The notes under the pieces are model-generated. The model did no database searches and was not told the origin of the DNA. It was given only the letters and a program-made list of their open reading frames with translations. From SIG710 sp045651985 (GTDB lineage Bacteria; Bacillota; Clostridia; Oscillospirales; CAG-272): 64,000 bases of DNA. Both the position numbers and the translations under genes were made by a program. The stretch covers positions 62,001 through 126,000 of the forward strand of contig JAZRTK010000026.1 of the NCBI GenBank assembly GCA_045651985.1, given 5' to 3'. How positions within the stretch are numbered: position 1 is the stretch's first letter; each line of letters begins with the position of its first letter. Shown here piece by piece: positions 63,522 through 64,000 of this stretch.

Positions 63522-64000
63522 ATGTCAAAGATAAATTGGAAGGGCAGTACGCTTCTCTCCCCCGTGCCGCCGACCATGGTAAGCTGCGGCGATATTGACG
63601 GAGAGTGTAACATAATAACCATCGCCTGGACGGGAATTATCAATTCCCAGCCCCCAAAGACCTACATATCGGTGCGGCCTGAGCGCCATTCCTATAAAAT
63701 CATAAAGGAAAGCGGAGAGTTCGTTATCAACCTGACAAGCGCGTCCCTTGCGCACGCCGCCGATTATTGCGGAGTTTATACGGGAGCAAAGGTGGATAAA
63801 TTCGAAAAGTGCAAGTTCACAAAAGAACGGGCGACTCAGGTAAAATGCCCCATGATAGCCGAAAGCCCGCTGTCCCTTGAGTGTAAGGTCACGGACGTGA
63901 TAGAGCTTGGAAGCCACCATATGTTTTTAGCCGACATCGTGGCTGTGAACGTGTCAGAGGAGCTTTTGGGACAGGACGGAAAGCTCCGTATCGAAAAAGC
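63522..64000 (+). CDS. Flavin reductase-family protein, 3' end outside window
   Basis: The first 159 residues of a flavin reductase-like (FMN-binding split barrel) protein: the VPPTMVSCGDIDGECNIITIAWTG-type start (VSCGDIDGECNII) and ISVRPERHSYKII, GEFVINLTSASLA are typical. The AAAGGAGA ribosome binding site is 5 bases before the ATG. The frame is open to the window end, so the gene is partial. Confidence 0.88.
   Translation, partial: MSKINWKGSTLLSPVPPTMVSCGDIDGECNIITIAWTGIINSQPPKTYISVRPERHSYKIIKESGEFVINLTSASLAHAADYCGVYTGAKVDKFEKCKFTKERATQVKCPMIAESPLSLECKVTDVIELGSHHMFLADIVAVNVSEELLGQDGKLRIEK

Overview
The window is the replication-origin region of a spore-forming, low-to-mid-GC Clostridia-type Firmicute, probably an uncultured Oscillospirales or Christensenellales relative; the exact lineage is an inference. 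The evidence is the dnaA-dnaN-recF-remB-gyrB-gyrA block, the mnmG-rsmG-parA-parB block with two perfect parS sites, HPr kinase, a T-box leader, class A RNase P RNA, sigma-A promoters with 17-bp spacers, and two sporulation genes (spoIIR and a 22-codon spoVM). No prophage, insertion sequence, CRISPR array, rRNA or tRNA gene was seen.

Layout. 0-1.9 kb: an unrecognised membrane protein, truncated by or close to the window edge, then a 38-codon minus-strand peptide gene with its own consensus promoter and terminator. 1.9-12.8 kb (minus): gyrA, gyrB, a MurE-like ligase, remB, recF, dnaN, oriC-like DNA, dnaA. 12.8-20.5 kb (plus): HMA metal chaperone, rarA, mnmG, rsmG, parS, parA, parB, serS. The strand switch at about 12.8 kb marks the divergence of the two replichores. 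20.5-30.6 kb (plus): envelope proteins of unknown role (2-TM protein, MORN-repeat protein, lipoprotein), a radical SAM/SPASM protein, an SbcD/SbcC-like (YhaO/YhaN) pair, a large DUF5722-like lipoprotein and an AraC regulator, closed by a bidirectional terminator shared with spoVM. 30.8-38.4 kb (plus): galactokinase-like kinase, small membrane protein, WalJ-like hydrolase, the TIGR03960/TIGR03936 radical SAM pair, PgeF and a solute-binding-like lipoprotein. 38.4-38.8 kb: rnpB.

38.8-43.1 kb (minus): a four-gene operon from a PrsA-like foldase through two unknown proteins to an RsmF/NOL1-type rRNA methyltransferase. 43.3 kb: hprK (plus). 44.3-47.5 kb (minus): a TrpXYZ-type ABC transporter behind a T-box whose specifier reads TAC (Tyr). 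47.6-48.3 kb: spoIIR (minus). 48.4-51.7 kb (plus): GH10-like lipoprotein, dusB, WecG/TagA glycosyltransferase. 51.85-52.45 kb: an orphan structured RNA with promoter and terminator, then a 62-residue Cys-rich protein and a further structured stretch. 52.5-54.1 kb (minus): UPF0210/ACT pair. 54.2-64 kb (plus): membrane protein, recG, U32 peptidase, uppP, HPrK-like kinase plus PqqD-like protein, a degenerate SGNH protein, uridine-kinase-like protein, alr, and a flavin reductase cut by the window end.

Most of the window is housekeeping. The best candidates for something undescribed are the 38-residue peptide cassette beside gyrA, the HPrK-like/PqqD/degenerate-SGNH cluster (parts of a peptide-modification system with no visible cyclase or radical SAM partner), and the structured RNA upstream of the Cys-rich protein.
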